Source of the DNA: Chloroflexota bacterium
Lineage (GTDB): Bacteria; Chloroflexota; Anaerolineae; Anaerolineales; Villigracilaceae
DNA: 64,000 nucleotides
NCBI GenBank assembly: GCA_016195815.1
Contig: JACPYX010000009.1
Span: forward strand, 38,628-102,627
Reading direction: 5' to 3'
Part shown: positions 16,975 through 25,788 of the stretch, piece after piece
How positions within the stretch are numbered: position 1 is the stretch's first letter
Layout of the letters: every line of letters begins with the position of its first letter
The notes under the pieces: generated by a model
Databases searched by the model: none
Told to the model about the DNA's origin: nothing
The model's input: only the letters and a program-made list of their open reading frames with translations
Program-made: the position numbers and the translations under genes

Positions 16975-18300
16975 ATGCCACAAGCCGTATTCCACTTCCC
17001 GCGCGGATTCTTATGGGGTACAGTCACCGCATCCCATCAAGTTGAGGGCAACAACACCAACAACAACTGGTGGAAGTGGGAACAAGAGGGCCACACCAAT
17101 GGGACATCTGGTCTGGCCTGTGATTGGTGGGGCGGACGCTGGCGCGAAGACTTCGACCGCGCCGCTGAAGCCGGCCAGAACGCACACCGCTTCTCGGTGG
17201 AGTGGAGCCGCATCCAACCTGCGCCGAATCAATGGGACGAGGATGCCTTGGAAAAATACCGCGCCATGTTGCGCGGACTGCGCGAGCGCGGCATACTGCC
17301 GATGGTTACACTGCATCATTTCACCGATCCGCTTTGGGTTTGGGAACACGGCGCATGGGAAAGTGCGGAGACCGCGGGACTGTTCGAGAAGTTCGTCCGC
17401 AAAACAGTGGATGCGCTCAAGGAGTATTGCTCACTGTGGTGCACGATCAACGAGCCGAACGTCTACGCCCTGAGTGGATACGCCAACGGCGCATTCCCGC
17501 CCGGCGCGCATAATATCAAGCGCGCGGTCGGCGTCGAAGCCAACATGCTGCGGGCGCACGCCGCCGCCTATCGCGCCATTCATCAGATCCAGCCCGAAGC
17601 GCGCGTCGGTTATGCCTTGCATTACCGTCCGATGGTGGCGAAAAATAAATGGTCGCCGCTCGATGCGCTCATGCGCAGCCTTCGTTATGAGGGAATCAAC
17701 ATGGCATTCCCGTCAGCCATCAGCACAGGCGTGTTGAAATCGCCGGTTGGAAATCTATCCGTGCCCGAAGCCAAAGGCACGCAGGATTATCTCGGCCTCA
17801 ACTATTATTCGCTCGACAGAATTTCATTCCATCTTGGCAAACCGAAGGACCTTTTCACACATTCCGATTTTCACGAAGACGCCGATCTCAGCGATAACAA
17901 TTTCATCGCCAACATCCCAGAAGGCTTTTACGAATCGATCAAGTGGGCTGTGCGGACGTATCCCAACACTCCTATCATCGTCACCGAGAATGGCGTGGAA
18001 GATTCGGACGATCACATGCGTCCGCGTTATCTCGCGCAGCACGTTCATCAAATGTGGCGCGCTACAAATTTCAACTGGCCGGTCAAGGGATATTTCCACT
18101 GGTCGCTGGTGGATAACTTCGAATGGGAACGCGGCTGGACTCAACGCTTCGGACTCTGGGAACTCGACGTTGAGACTCAGAAGCGCACCAAACGCCCCAG
18201 CGCGGACTTATATGCGGCCATCTGCAAAGAAAACGGACTCTCATCTGACATGGTCGCCAAATATTGCCCCGAAGTTTCCGAAAAGATTTTCCCAAGTTAA
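16975..18300 (+). CDS. Glycoside hydrolase family 1 (beta-glucosidase/beta-galactosidase-like)
   Basis: 441 residues, a complete GH1 barrel. Opening HFPRGFLWGTVTASHQVEG is the family N-terminal signature; the acid/base is Glu in CTINEPNVYA (about residue 158) and the nucleophile is Glu in IIVTENGVED (about 337). VDNFEWERGWTQRFGL near the end forms the aglycone side. No signal peptide, so it acts on imported glycosides in the cytoplasm. Start ATG 16975 has TTGGAG upstream; a TTG at 16954 in the same frame would add seven residues and lacks support. Confidence 0.92.
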   Translation: MPQAVFHFPRGFLWGTVTASHQVEGNNTNNNWWKWEQEGHTNGTSGLACDWWGGRWREDFDRAAEAGQNAHRFSVEWSRIQPAPNQWDEDALEKYRAMLRGLRERGILPMVTLHHFTDPLWVWEHGAWESAETAGLFEKFVRKTVDALKEYCSLWCTINEPNVYALSGYANGAFPPGAHNIKRAVGVEANMLRAHAAAYRAIHQIQPEARVGYALHYRPMVAKNKWSPLDALMRSLRYEGINMAFPSAISTGVLKSPVGNLSVPEAKGTQDYLGLNYYSLDRISFHLGKPKDLFTHSDFHEDADLSDNNFIANIPEGFYESIKWAVRTYPNTPIIVTENGVEDSDDHMRPRYLAQHVHQMWRATNFNWPVKGYFHWSLVDNFEWERGWTQRFGLWELDVETQKRTKRPSADLYAAICKENGLSSDMVAKYCPEVSEKIFPS

Positions 18301-18341
18301 TTTATAGGGCAGAGCGACTCCCTATGATTGCGGCAACAAAA

Positions 18342-18367
18342 AACGGCCTCCCAAATGGGAGGCCGTT
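18342..18367 (-). terminator. Terminator of the 49-residue protein gene
   Basis: AACGGCCTCCC / GGGAGGCCGTT, 11-bp perfect stem, tetraloop, followed on the minus strand by TTTTTTG. It lies between the convergent GH1 and small-protein genes. Confidence 0.88.
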
Positions 18368-18386
18368 GACGAACAAAAAGCTGATG

Positions 18387-18536
18387 TTATTGGCCGATCA
18401 AGGCGAGCACGGCGTAGCCGAGGGCGAGAATGCCAATAACCGGCGCGGCATAGGGAAACGCCCAAAAAGCGGCGATACCCGAAAGCAGGAAGAACAACCA
18501 CATGCACCAACCGGAAATTGTACTGGGAAACTTCAT
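18387..18536 (-). CDS. 49-residue hydrophobic membrane protein
   Basis: Reading from ATG 18536 gives MKFPSTISGWCMWLFFLLSG and continues with two hydrophobic stretches (about residues 10-27 and 30-47), ending ALIGQ. AAGGAG stands 8 bases before the ATG and a strong terminator follows 20 bases after the stop, so this is a complete transcription unit despite its size. Its upstream region is shared with the ABC exporter promoter (18563-18591). No family recognised; small two-helix proteins of this kind are often stress or membrane-associated accessory factors, but nothing here proves that. Confidence 0.75.
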   Translation of the reverse strand: MKFPSTISGWCMWLFFLLSGIAAFWAFPYAAPVIGILALGYAVLALIGQ

Positions 18537-18562
18537 GCTACACTCTCCTTCGTGACATAGAT

Positions 18563-18591
18563 TTGACTGTCCACACAGACAGTTCTATCAT
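18563..18591 (+). promoter_or_regulatory. Promoter with embedded palindromic operator for the ABC exporter
   Basis: TTGACT (18563-18568), 17-bp spacer, TATCAT (18586-18591). Inside the spacer is ACTGTC-CACACA-GACAGT (18566-18583), a perfect 6+6 inverted repeat. A repressor there would block RNA polymerase; the site also lies upstream of the divergent 49-residue gene. Confidence 0.65.
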
Positions 18592-18698
18592 GTAGAACAC
18601 AGATATGTTTTGGGGGTTACGCGCCGCGTGGTAAAATTCCAACAGACTTCCTCCTGCGCAGCCTGCCGCATCTGACAGCGGGAGGCTTTTTCCAGCCT

Positions 18699-20462
18699 AT
18701 GACTTTCCTCACCGCACCTGCCGAATTTACCCTTACCCGTGAAATTTCAGAACGTACCAAAGGCCCAATCCGCTGGATCTGGTCACACGCCGTTCGTTAT
18801 TGGCCTATTCTGACGATGCTGGTCATCGGCGCAATTGGCAATGCCGCGCTGGCTGCGGTTGTCCCCGTATTAGTGGGTAACGCATTCAACGACATGCTCA
18901 AAGCAAATCCAGATGTCAGGATACTCATCCCGCTGGCTTTAATTCTGGGCGGCTCGCAGATCATCCGCGGCGTCCTGCAATTCGGGCGCAACTTCGGCGC
19001 GGAACTCATGGCGCAAAAGATCGAGCGCGACATCCGCGACGAGTTGTACGTTTCCCTGCTCGGAAAAAGCATGACCTTCCACAACCTGCAGCCGGTCGGC
19101 GATACGATGGCGCGCTCCACAAACGATGTGCGCGAGGTCAATTTTATGTTCAGCCCCGGCATCAACCTCGTGGTCGGCTCGTCGCTTTTCATGATCATCC
19201 CATTCTTCGTTGTGCCGCGTTATTCTCCCGCGTTGCTGCTCACGCCCTCAGTTTTTGCAATCGCTTATTTCATCTCGCTCGCCCAATATCTCAAAACCAT
19301 GTCGCCGGTCACCGACGAAGTGCGCGGCACCTTCGGCGACATGAACACGCACCTTTCCGAGGCGCTCGACGGCGTGGAAATTATGAAAGGCGCGGCGCAG
19401 GAAGGCGCGGAAGTTGAGACGTTTGTCACCAACGCGCGGCGTGTTCGCAATGCCTTCGTCCATCAGGGCGACATCGAAGCCCGCTTCCTTCCCAATCTCT
19501 TGATAGGTCTTGCCTATGCGTTCGGACTTTTCCATGCCCTGATTCTCTTCCGCGCCGGCGTGATCAACACCGGCGGCGTGGTCGCCTATTTTGGCCTGCT
19601 GCGCATGTTGGAATTTCCGACCTTCACGTCTTCTTTCGCCTATACTCAAATCTCCTCCGGAATTTCCAGTGCGCGCCGCATTTTAGAACTTATCAACAGC
19701 GAAACCAACCTCGACCAGAACGCTTCAGGCCGGACCCAAACCATACGCGGCGAAATTGAATTTCGCGGCGTTTCGTTTGCTTATCCGAGCGGCAAATCTG
19801 TTTTGCAGGATATTTCATTCAAGATCAAGCCCGGACAAACAGTCGCCATCGTCGGGCAGACCGGCGCAGGCAAAACTTCATTGGTCAAACTCATCAACCG
19901 CACCTACGACGCCACTGCCGGGCAAATCCTCGTGGACGGCATAGACGTCCGCGACTGGAATCTCGCATCATTGCGCGGGCAGATTTCCATGATCGAGCAG
20001 GATATCTTTTTATTCTCGCGTTCGGTCAGTGACAACATTTCATTTGGAAAACCGGGTGCGACGCGCGAAATAGTTGAAAGCGCGGCGCAGGCCGCCCAGG
20101 CGCACGAGTTCATCCAGACGTTTAGCAACAGTTATGACACCGTCATCGGCGAACGCGGCGTAACACTCTCGGGCGGACAGCGTCAACGTCTGGCGCTGGC
20201 ACGCGCCTTTTTAACGGATCCCCGCCTGCTCATCCTGGACGATTCGACCAGCGCAATTGATTCCGCCACCGAAGACAAAATCCAGCGCGCGATTGCCAAC
20301 GCGGCCAAAGGCCGCACGACGATCCTCATCACACATCGTTTGTCGCAGATCCGCTGGGCAGATCTCATCATTGTGCTGCGCGGCGGGAAAATCGCCGCGC
20401 TGGGAAGCCATGAGGAGTTGATGAAAACCTCCGAGGCTTACAGCCGTATATTCAGGGAATGA
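18699..20462 (+). CDS. ABC exporter half, TMD-NBD, with degenerate catalytic site
   Basis: 587 residues: six-helix type IV membrane domain (about 30-320) then an ATPase domain. Walker A GQTGAGKTS (about 385), signature LSGGQRQRLALARA (about 489), Walker B LLILDDSTSAID (about 509) and switch His in THRLSQIR. The catalytic Glu after Walker B is replaced by Asp (LDDS instead of LDEA), the mark of the non-hydrolysing half in heterodimeric exporters such as TM287/288 and BmrCD. Its partner is at 21017-22831. It probably exports a drug-like compound or lipid; the substrate is not readable. The promoter and operator at 18563 precede it. Confidence 0.93.
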   Translation: MTFLTAPAEFTLTREISERTKGPIRWIWSHAVRYWPILTMLVIGAIGNAALAAVVPVLVGNAFNDMLKANPDVRILIPLALILGGSQIIRGVLQFGRNFGAELMAQKIERDIRDELYVSLLGKSMTFHNLQPVGDTMARSTNDVREVNFMFSPGINLVVGSSLFMIIPFFVVPRYSPALLLTPSVFAIAYFISLAQYLKTMSPVTDEVRGTFGDMNTHLSEALDGVEIMKGAAQEGAEVETFVTNARRVRNAFVHQGDIEARFLPNLLIGLAYAFGLFHALILFRAGVINTGGVVAYFGLLRMLEFPTFTSSFAYTQISSGISSARRILELINSETNLDQNASGRTQTIRGEIEFRGVSFAYPSGKSVLQDISFKIKPGQTVAIVGQTGAGKTSLVKLINRTYDATAGQILVDGIDVRDWNLASLRGQISMIEQDIFLFSRSVSDNISFGKPGATREIVESAAQAAQAHEFIQTFSNSYDTVIGERGVTLSGGQRQRLALARAFLTDPRLLILDDSTSAIDSATEDKIQRAIANAAKGRTTILITHRLSQIRWADLIIVLRGGKIAALGSHEELMKTSEAYSRIFRE

Positions 20463-20501
20463 ATCAGGAGCATAATTCGTTTCTAGAGAAAGGAAGTGAA
20501 A

Positions 20502-20999
20502 ATGAAAACACGTTTACTGGTAACCATTCTTGTTCCAGTGCTTGTCGCTTTGTTCGTTCCCGCCGCTGTTCTGGCGAAAGGCAATTTCTCCTTTATCGTC
20601 ATACAGGGCAGCGGCGTTGATGGAAAACTCCGCTCCACCGACCCGGCGCTCACGGATGACTTCTTCGCCTTTGCAGATTTTTCCAGCGCTCGAACCGACC
20701 AGCCGGCCAGGCCGGGGCCAGGCTACGAAGTCATTCGCTATTACGATGACAACGGCCGCGAATTTGCGTTCGACCATTTACATTATTACCCTGAAACAGG
20801 CTATGTATATTACGACGGGATCGTGGGCGGCTGGTCGGAGTATGATGGAAAATGGTATATCGCCAATCCGAATATCAAAGATTCGTTTGAAAATATATTC
20901 CTAAAGCAGACCCAATCCGCCGCTCCTTTTATTGCAGCAGCCGCACTGTCATTGCTTTTCGTTCTTGCTTTCATGTTTCGCCCAACCGCAACACACTGA
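20502..20999 (+). CDS. Secreted membrane-anchored protein encoded between ABC exporter halves
   Basis: 165 residues from ATG 20502 (AAAGGAAG upstream; a GTG at 20496 is also in frame). Signal peptide LLVTILVPVLVALFVPAAVLA, an extracytoplasmic part of about 115 residues rich in Tyr and Asp (YEVIRYYDDNGREFAFDHLH, YPETGYVYYDGIVGGW), then a C-terminal helix FIAAAALSLLFVLAFMF with a short tail. No known domain recognised. Its position inside the exporter operon, 39 and 17 bases from its neighbours, suggests an accessory to export or sensing, an inference. Confidence 0.8.
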   Translation: MKTRLLVTILVPVLVALFVPAAVLAKGNFSFIVIQGSGVDGKLRSTDPALTDDFFAFADFSSARTDQPARPGPGYEVIRYYDDNGREFAFDHLHYYPETGYVYYDGIVGGWSEYDGKWYIANPNIKDSFENIFLKQTQSAAPFIAAAALSLLFVLAFMFRPTATH

Positions 21000-21016
21000 T
21001 TACTGGATACTAATTC

Positions 21017-22831
21017 ATGGGCTTCTTTGCCGGACTTAACGAGGAAAAATACGACCGTCAATACACCGACCGCCAGTTGGTGAATCGCATTTTTGATTTT
21101 TTCAGGCCGCAGACCGCGCGGCTGGTCTGGGTGTCTGCGTTGGTTGTTGCCATTGCGGCCATCGGTGCGTCCCTGCCGATTGTCGTCAGCCGCATGGTGG
21201 ACCTGCTCAAAGATCAACCGTCGGTCAACTCCATCTGGCTGGTTTTCTTTATTTTGCTGGCGGTGGGCGTTGCCATTTGGGGTTTGAACTGGGCGCGGCG
21301 CAGCATGGTCATCCGCGCGGTGGGCGATGTGGTGCTCGAACTGCGCAGCCGCGCCTTCCAGGCCGCCGCCGAACATGACCTTTCTTTCTACGATCAATTT
21401 TCATCGGGACGCATCGTCTCGCGCATCACGTCCGACACGAACGATTTCGGGCAACTGGTGGTCATCGTTACCGACGTGACCTCGCAGATTTTTCAGGCCC
21501 TGATCCTGGGCGTGGTCTTATTCAAGACCGAATGGCGCATGGCGCTTTTGCTGGTTTCCTTCCTGCCTTTCATCTTCGGCATTACCATCGGCTTCCGCAA
21601 TCTCGCGCGCCGCGTCACCAAACGCGGCATGCAAGCCATGGCAGACGTCAACCAGGCCATTAAGGAAACCGTCAGCGGCATCGCCATCGCCAAGAATTTC
21701 CGCCAGGAAGAAAGCATCTTCGTATCGTTCGACGAAGCCAACCAGCAATCGTATAACGTCAATGTTCGGCGCGGTTTTGTGTTGTCGCTGGTCTTTCCAG
21801 TTTTGAACGCCGTCAGCGGAGTATTCGTCGGCATCCTTGTTTATGCAGGCGGATTGAGCATCACGCAGGGCATGGTCACGGTCGGCGCGTGGTATCTGTT
21901 CATTATGAGTCTCGACCAATTCTTCTTCCCCGTTTTGAATCTCTCGGCCTTCTGGGCGCAGATTCAGTCGGGGCTGTCGGCCGCGGAACGAGTCTACGCT
22001 TTGATAGATGCCGACCCGAACGTCATCCAGAAAGAGACGCGGGACGTTCCCCGCCTAAAAGGCGAGGTCTGCTTCGAGCATCTTAATTTCCGTTACACGG
22101 ATAAAGAGCCGATCCTGACGGATTTCAACCTGTGCGTCCAACCCGGAGAGAATCTTGCGCTGGTGGGACACACCGGCGCGGGCAAGTCTTCCATTGCAAA
22201 GTTGATCGCGCGCTTCTATGAATTTCAGGAAGGCCGCCTGACGATTGATGGACACGACATCCGCACTTTCGATCTGCAACAATATCGAAAACAACTCGGC
22301 ATCGTTTCGCAAGTGCCTTTTCTTTTTTCGGGAACGGTCGCGCAAAATATTCGTTATGCCGCGCCGGATGTGAGCGAAGCCGATATGCTTGAAATGGCAA
22401 AACGCATTGGCGGCGGCGAATGGCTGGAGACCCTGCCCGACGGCCTGCGCACCGAAGTCGGTGAGCGCGGCAACCACCTCTCGATGGGACAGCGCCAGCT
22501 TGTGGCGTTGATGCGCGTCCTCGTTCAGCGCCCCGCCATTTTTATCCTGGATGAAGCGACTGCCAGTATTGATCCCTTCACCGAGTGGCAGATCCAGCAG
22601 GCGTTGAATCTCATCCTTGAAAACGCAACCAGTATTTTGATCGCGCATCGGTTGTCAACAGTCAGGGCGGCTGACCGTATCGTCGTGATGGAAAAAGGGC
22701 ATCTCATCCAGGAAGGCAATCACGAGTCCCTGCTCAAACAGGGCGGGCATTATGCCACACTCTATAACACTTATTTCAGGCACCAAAGCCTCGCATATGT
22801 CGAACAAGCGCGGAGCATGGTAAATGAATAA
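21017..22831 (+). CDS. ABC exporter half, TMD-NBD, catalytic partner
   Basis: 604 residues, membrane domain about 30-320 and ATPase after it. Walker A GHTGAGKSS (about 383), signature LSMGQRQLVALMR (about 488) and Walker B IFILDEATASID (about 508) with the catalytic Glu. The signature has Met where LSGGQ has its first Gly. Together with the Asp-bearing half at 18699-20462 this gives the classic asymmetric heterodimer: one site built from this protein's Walker motifs and the partner's canonical signature, one degenerate site with the reverse. The start ATG 21017 lies 17 bases after the stop of the small gene. Confidence 0.93.
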   Translation: MGFFAGLNEEKYDRQYTDRQLVNRIFDFFRPQTARLVWVSALVVAIAAIGASLPIVVSRMVDLLKDQPSVNSIWLVFFILLAVGVAIWGLNWARRSMVIRAVGDVVLELRSRAFQAAAEHDLSFYDQFSSGRIVSRITSDTNDFGQLVVIVTDVTSQIFQALILGVVLFKTEWRMALLLVSFLPFIFGITIGFRNLARRVTKRGMQAMADVNQAIKETVSGIAIAKNFRQEESIFVSFDEANQQSYNVNVRRGFVLSLVFPVLNAVSGVFVGILVYAGGLSITQGMVTVGAWYLFIMSLDQFFFPVLNLSAFWAQIQSGLSAAERVYALIDADPNVIQKETRDVPRLKGEVCFEHLNFRYTDKEPILTDFNLCVQPGENLALVGHTGAGKSSIAKLIARFYEFQEGRLTIDGHDIRTFDLQQYRKQLGIVSQVPFLFSGTVAQNIRYAAPDVSEADMLEMAKRIGGGEWLETLPDGLRTEVGERGNHLSMGQRQLVALMRVLVQRPAIFILDEATASIDPFTEWQIQQALNLILENATSILIAHRLSTVRAADRIVVMEKGHLIQEGNHESLLKQGGHYATLYNTYFRHQSLAYVEQARSMVNE

Positions 22832-22854
22832 AACGAAAAAGGAAGAAGCGCGGC

Positions 22855-23499
22855 TTGAACAACTTGGTTGATTTTTTCCAGACAATTGTGTTTTATATAA
22901 AGGGCGGCCAACTGCCGGAAATGGGGATTTGGACTTATCTTCTTCTGGCAGTATTGGTTGCCATAGAAGGGCCGATCGCGACTTTGCTTGGGGCCGCGGC
23001 GGCCTCCGCTGGTTTGATGCGCCCCTGGTCGGTGTTCTTCGCGGCGGCTATCGGCAACATCACAGCCGATACATTATGGTATTCGATTGGATATATGGGC
23101 AGGATCGAATGGCTGTTCCATTTTGGAAAACGGCTTGGACTGCGGCGCGATCTGCTTGAACATTTGAAACATAATATGGATAAGCACGCCACCAAAATTT
23201 TGTTCCTCGCCAAATTGACAGTCAGTTTTGTAATCCCATCTTTGATCACAGCCGGGTTGCTGCGCCTGCCATTGAGACGCTGGTTTCCTGCGCTCATCGT
23301 TGCCGAAACGATCTGGACAGGTTCACTGGTGCTGATCGGATTTTATACAACCGAAGCCATCAAACGCGTGGAACGAGGCATTGAATATGCCGTCCTGACG
23401 GCTTCGATCCTGTTTGTAATTTTTCTGATCCTGGCCGGCCGGCGTTTAATAAAAGCATGGGATAAAGACGAGCCTGACGCGGTCTCTAACAAATCTTGA
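22855..23499 (+). CDS. DedA/VTT-family membrane protein
   Basis: 214 residues with about five hydrophobic segments. AIEGPIATLLGAAAASAG is the conserved first re-entrant segment with the acidic residue; GRIEWLFHFGKRLGL and HNMDKHATKILFLAKLTVSFVIP match the second half of the family. Members flip phospholipids or polyprenyl phosphate carriers. I take TTG 22855 as start (AAGGAAG about 10 bases upstream); the next ATG at 22921 would remove the N-terminal helix. It follows the ABC exporter by 23 bases, so same operon. Confidence 0.85.
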   Translation: MNNLVDFFQTIVFYIKGGQLPEMGIWTYLLLAVLVAIEGPIATLLGAAAASAGLMRPWSVFFAAAIGNITADTLWYSIGYMGRIEWLFHFGKRLGLRRDLLEHLKHNMDKHATKILFLAKLTVSFVIPSLITAGLLRLPLRRWFPALIVAETIWTGSLVLIGFYTTEAIKRVERGIEYAVLTASILFVIFLILAGRRLIKAWDKDEPDAVSNKS

Positions 23500-23518
23500 T
23501 ATAACCGGGATACTATCC

Positions 23519-24691
23519 ATGCGTATTTTGATCTCTGGCACCACATATCATCCCGCCCTGAACGGGCAGGCGATCTTCACGGTTAATCTCGCAGAAGGGC
23601 TGGCAAAACAGGGACACGAGGTGGTGGCCGTATACCCATCCGAACAAGGCAAGGCTTATAGCCGGACCCGGAACGGGGTCCGATTGGAAACCGTCAGTTC
23701 GTTCAGCCTGTCGTTCCTGCACCCAGACTCATTCGTCCCGCTCCCATCCATCAAAAGAGTCCGCCAAATTTTGGATGATTTTCAGCCAGACATTGTGCAT
23801 ATTCAGGATCATTATCCCACCTGCCGTTCGGTGGTGATCGAATCAAAAAAGCGAAAGCTCAAAATTGTGGGGACGAATCATTTCATGCCGGAAAATCTGG
23901 CGCCCTACATCCCCGGCCTGTCAAAGATCAAACCGCTTTATAACCGGCTTCTCTGGAACTGGATGCTGGAAGTTTACAATCGTGTGGATGTCGTAACGAC
24001 CCAGTCGCGCGTCGCGGCGGATATTGTGCGCGCACAGGGATTGCGCGTGCCGGTCTTTCCCGCCTCCTGCGGCATTGACTTGAACCAATTCCGTCCCGAT
24101 CCATCCGTTGACCGTTTGGCCTGCCGCGCGCGTTATGGGCTTGATCCTGGCCGGACGATTTTTCTCTTCGTCGGCCGTGTGGACAAAGAGAAGCGGCTCG
24201 ATGTGCTTTTGCGGGCATTCCAATATTTGAAGCGCGATGATATTCAGCTCGCGATTGCCGGAAGCGGCGCGGAATTGAATGAATTACAGGCGCTGGCAAA
24301 AAAATTAAACCTCGGCGAACGCGTGCGTTTCACCGGTTTCATCCATGAAAACCTGCATGTTCTGCTTAACAGCGCTGATATTTTCACCATGCCAAGCGAA
24401 GCGGAATTATTGAGCATTGCTTCGCTGGAAGCCATGGCTTGTGGGCGCCCCGTTTTGCTGGCGGACGCGGTCGCCCTGCCGGAACTGGTCACACAGGGAG
24501 TCAACGGCTATTTATTCAAGCCTGGCGATTCGAAAGACGCCGCGCATTTCATGGAATTGCTGGCGGATCAATCTGAACGATGGGACGAGATGGGCAGGGC
24601 CGGCGTCGAAAAAGCGCAATATCACAGCCTTGAAAATACGATCAAACGTTATGAAGCTTTATATAAAGATGCGCTGAAAAAAACTTCGTGA
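23519..24691 (+). CDS. GT4-family glycosyltransferase
   Basis: 390 residues, GT-B fold. The N-terminal acceptor domain opens MRILISGTTYHPALNGQAIF with the glycine-rich loop; the C-terminal donor domain has FLFVGRVDKEKRLDVLLRAF and the retaining-enzyme E-rich motif PSEAELLSIASLEAMACG. Close in pattern to the PimB/diacylglycerol glucosyltransferase group, so a glycolipid product is likely but not shown. Last gene of the ABC exporter operon; the stop lies in the loop of a terminator. Confidence 0.9.
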   Translation: MRILISGTTYHPALNGQAIFTVNLAEGLAKQGHEVVAVYPSEQGKAYSRTRNGVRLETVSSFSLSFLHPDSFVPLPSIKRVRQILDDFQPDIVHIQDHYPTCRSVVIESKKRKLKIVGTNHFMPENLAPYIPGLSKIKPLYNRLLWNWMLEVYNRVDVVTTQSRVAADIVRAQGLRVPVFPASCGIDLNQFRPDPSVDRLACRARYGLDPGRTIFLFVGRVDKEKRLDVLLRAFQYLKRDDIQLAIAGSGAELNELQALAKKLNLGERVRFTGFIHENLHVLLNSADIFTMPSEAELLSIASLEAMACGRPVLLADAVALPELVTQGVNGYLFKPGDSKDAAHFMELLADQSERWDEMGRAGVEKAQYHSLENTIKRYEALYKDALKKTS

Positions 24692-24710
24692 GCGGGTCAT
24701 GAAGTTTTTT
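24678..24710 (+). terminator. Terminator overlapping the GT4 stop codon
   Basis: AAAAAACTTC / GAAGTTTTTT, 10-bp stem with a 13-base loop that contains the stop codon; the T-run is part of the right arm. Confidence 0.65.
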
Positions 24711-24716
24711 GGGGAG

Positions 24717-24745
24717 TTGAATCCGGGCATGTTTTCCTCTATACT
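24717..24745 (+). promoter_or_regulatory. Promoter of the EEP-family gene
   Basis: TTGAAT (24717-24722), 17-bp spacer, TATACT (24740-24745). Expected start near 24752; GAGGAG at 24761 is the ribosome binding site for ATG 24775. Confidence 0.75.
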
Positions 24746-24774
24746 GTCTTTATCGTCTGAGAGGAGAACACGAT

Positions 24775-25752
24775 ATGTCCACTCAATATCATTTCGCTTT
24801 TTGGAATCTCGAAAATCTCTTCGACATCGAAGGCTCGCCGCGCCGCGAAGAAAAAGTTGCACGTGTCATCGGCAGTGACATCAAAGGCTGGACGCAGGCA
24901 CTGTTGGATAAGAAGATCAGCCAGCTATCCTCCATCATCCGGCAGATGAATTCAAGCCGCGGACCAGACCTGCTCGGTATCAGTGAGGCTGAAAATCGCT
25001 TTGTAGTTGATTTGCTGGCGCAAAGCCTGGCGCCGCTTGGGCGAAATTATCAGGTTATCCATCACGATTCTCCAGATCGCCGCGGCATTGACATTGCCTT
25101 CATCTACGATGGAAATTTGCTGGAAGTCCCGGAACCACTCGCAGACAATGTGTTCAGCCACTTTGTCCTGCGCCGGACCGCCACCCGCGACATCCTGCAA
25201 GTCACATTCAAGACGAAAGCACACCAGCGCGAGTTGATCGTGATGGGGAATCACTGGCCTTCGCGCAGCGGAGGCGAAGCCGAATCCGATGCGTACCGAG
25301 CGATGGCAGGCGAGACCCTGGCTTATTTCCACGAGCGCGTGCTTGAGGTCAAGGGAGACGCGGCAGCCGTCATCGCAATGGGCGATTTCAACGATGAACC
25401 GTTCAACACATCCATTGTGGATTATGCCCTGGGACTGCGCGCGGCCGACCTGGTCGTCAAGGGACGTAATCCATATTTTCTGAATTTGATGTGGGCGCTG
25501 ATGGGCAAGGGACTCGGCACGTTTTACTTTAACGGGCCGAATTTGCTCGATCAATTCCTGGTCAACAAAAATTGGCTCAAGTCTGATTCGGTTTTCAAAA
25601 TCAAACCGGACTCCGTTGCGATCGTTAAATTCCCCGCTATGATGGATAAAAAAGGCCAGCCGATTCCGTTTGGGGGAATGGGAAAGCCGGTGAATCAAAA
25701 AGGTTTCAGCGACCACTTCCCGGTCGAAGTCATCGTGACCGAAGCGGATTAA
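24775..25752 (+). CDS. Endonuclease/exonuclease/phosphatase-family protein
   Basis: 325 residues of the DNase I-like fold. Active-site pieces in order: FWNLENLFDIEG (Asn), LLGISEAENRFV (metal-binding Glu), MGNHWPSRSGGE (catalytic His), AMGDFNDEP (Asp-Asn) and KGFSDHFPVEV (Asp-His). No signal peptide. The family includes nucleases, sphingomyelinase-like and inositol phosphatases; the substrate is not determined by the sequence. It has its own promoter and a terminator before it, so it is a separate unit. Confidence 0.85.
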   Translation: MSTQYHFAFWNLENLFDIEGSPRREEKVARVIGSDIKGWTQALLDKKISQLSSIIRQMNSSRGPDLLGISEAENRFVVDLLAQSLAPLGRNYQVIHHDSPDRRGIDIAFIYDGNLLEVPEPLADNVFSHFVLRRTATRDILQVTFKTKAHQRELIVMGNHWPSRSGGEAESDAYRAMAGETLAYFHERVLEVKGDAAAVIAMGDFNDEPFNTSIVDYALGLRAADLVVKGRNPYFLNLMWALMGKGLGTFYFNGPNLLDQFLVNKNWLKSDSVFKIKPDSVAIVKFPAMMDKKGQPIPFGGMGKPVNQKGFSDHFPVEVIVTEAD

Positions 25753-25788
25753 GAAATTTGTTTTTTTGCGATTCAAGATGGCAGATCT

